Source: an uncultured bacterium (GTDB lineage Bacteria; Bacillota; Clostridia; Lachnospirales; Lachnospiraceae). From it: a DNA stretch of 30,780 bases. Below, piece by piece: positions 30,734-30,780 of the stretch (position 1 is the first letter of the stretch; each line of letters opens with the position of its first letter). The stretch spans positions 1-30,780 of the forward strand of contig CAJMRM010000041.1 in assembly GCA_905215775.1 (NCBI GenBank), written 5' to 3'. Below the pieces are notes generated by a model. That model ran no database searches. It had not been told where the DNA came from and saw nothing but the letters and a program-made list of their open reading frames with translations. A program made the position numbers and the translations under genes.

Positions 30734-30780
30734 ATGGAAATGAAGTTTTATGAGCGGGTGGGCCTGGTCTGCAGCCGGAT
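30734..30780 (+). CDS. Start of a gene cut by the window end (MGMT-like?)
   Basis: AGGAGGA four bases before ATG 30734 gives a strong start. Only MEMKFYERVGLVCSR is visible. The FYERV opening resembles small MGMT-like alkyltransferase-like proteins, whose next segment would be an Ile-Pro-x-Gly-x-Val-ATYGQ motif. Too short to be certain. Confidence 0.4.
   Translation, partial: MEMKFYERVGLVCSR

Noticed and set aside
1..30780. CRISPR array, prophage, integrase or replication origin
   Set aside because: No regularly spaced repeats, cas-like, integrase or transposase reading frames, or DnaA-box clusters were seen.

Overview
The window reads as a chromosomal segment from a moderately GC-rich Firmicute, most likely a Lachnospiraceae / Clostridium cluster XIVa gut anaerobe. 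Reasons: AGGAGG-type ribosome sites, TTG and GTG starts, tRNAs without encoded CCA, the gene order rpmE - DUF1385 - prmC - prfA, a predicted Na+-type ATP synthase c subunit, and bioB behind Firmicute-type BirA operators. The assignment is inferred from gene content; no search was run.

Layout. 1-379: three tRNAs (Arg partial, His, Gln on the minus strand) with terminators. 404-6762: a C-GCAxxG-C-C protein, an AbgT transporter (minus), a one-helix protein with a weak NERD-like domain, an M20 peptidase, and a Trk/Ktr K+ uptake pair. 7154-14587: a complete F-type ATP synthase operon (atpZ-atpI-atpB-E-F-H-A-G-D-C) with a near-consensus promoter and a strong terminator. A 152-bp MITE-like element, flanked by a perfect 7-bp direct repeat, sits between atpI and atpB.

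14600-18330 is an AT-rich accessory island, visibly different in composition from its neighbours. It holds a frameshifted MFS remnant, a MarR regulator with a strong promoter and paired direct repeats, an MFS efflux gene broken by an in-frame TAG, two GNAT acetyltransferases, and several scars (an 18-bp imperfect and a 20-bp exact direct repeat, a frameshifted mini-ORF). It looks like a decaying MarR / MFS / GNAT resistance-type cassette.

18487-30780 returns to GC-rich sequence: a membrane-anchored protein of unknown function with a coupled short upstream ORF; a 550-bp repeat-containing gap; uracil permease divergent from a threonine/serine dehydratase; an orphan bioB with two BirA boxes covering its promoter; an acyltransferase-3 membrane protein; an overlapping TPR / DUF4037 gene pair; then rpmE (with probable L31 leader), DUF1385, prmC, prfA and the start of a further gene.

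No complete new defence or biosynthetic system can be claimed. The strongest unusual observations are the MITE-like element inside the atp operon, the Na+-binding signature with Thr66 in subunit c, the paired BirA boxes, the decaying MFS cassette, and the TPR-DUF4037 pair of unknown role.
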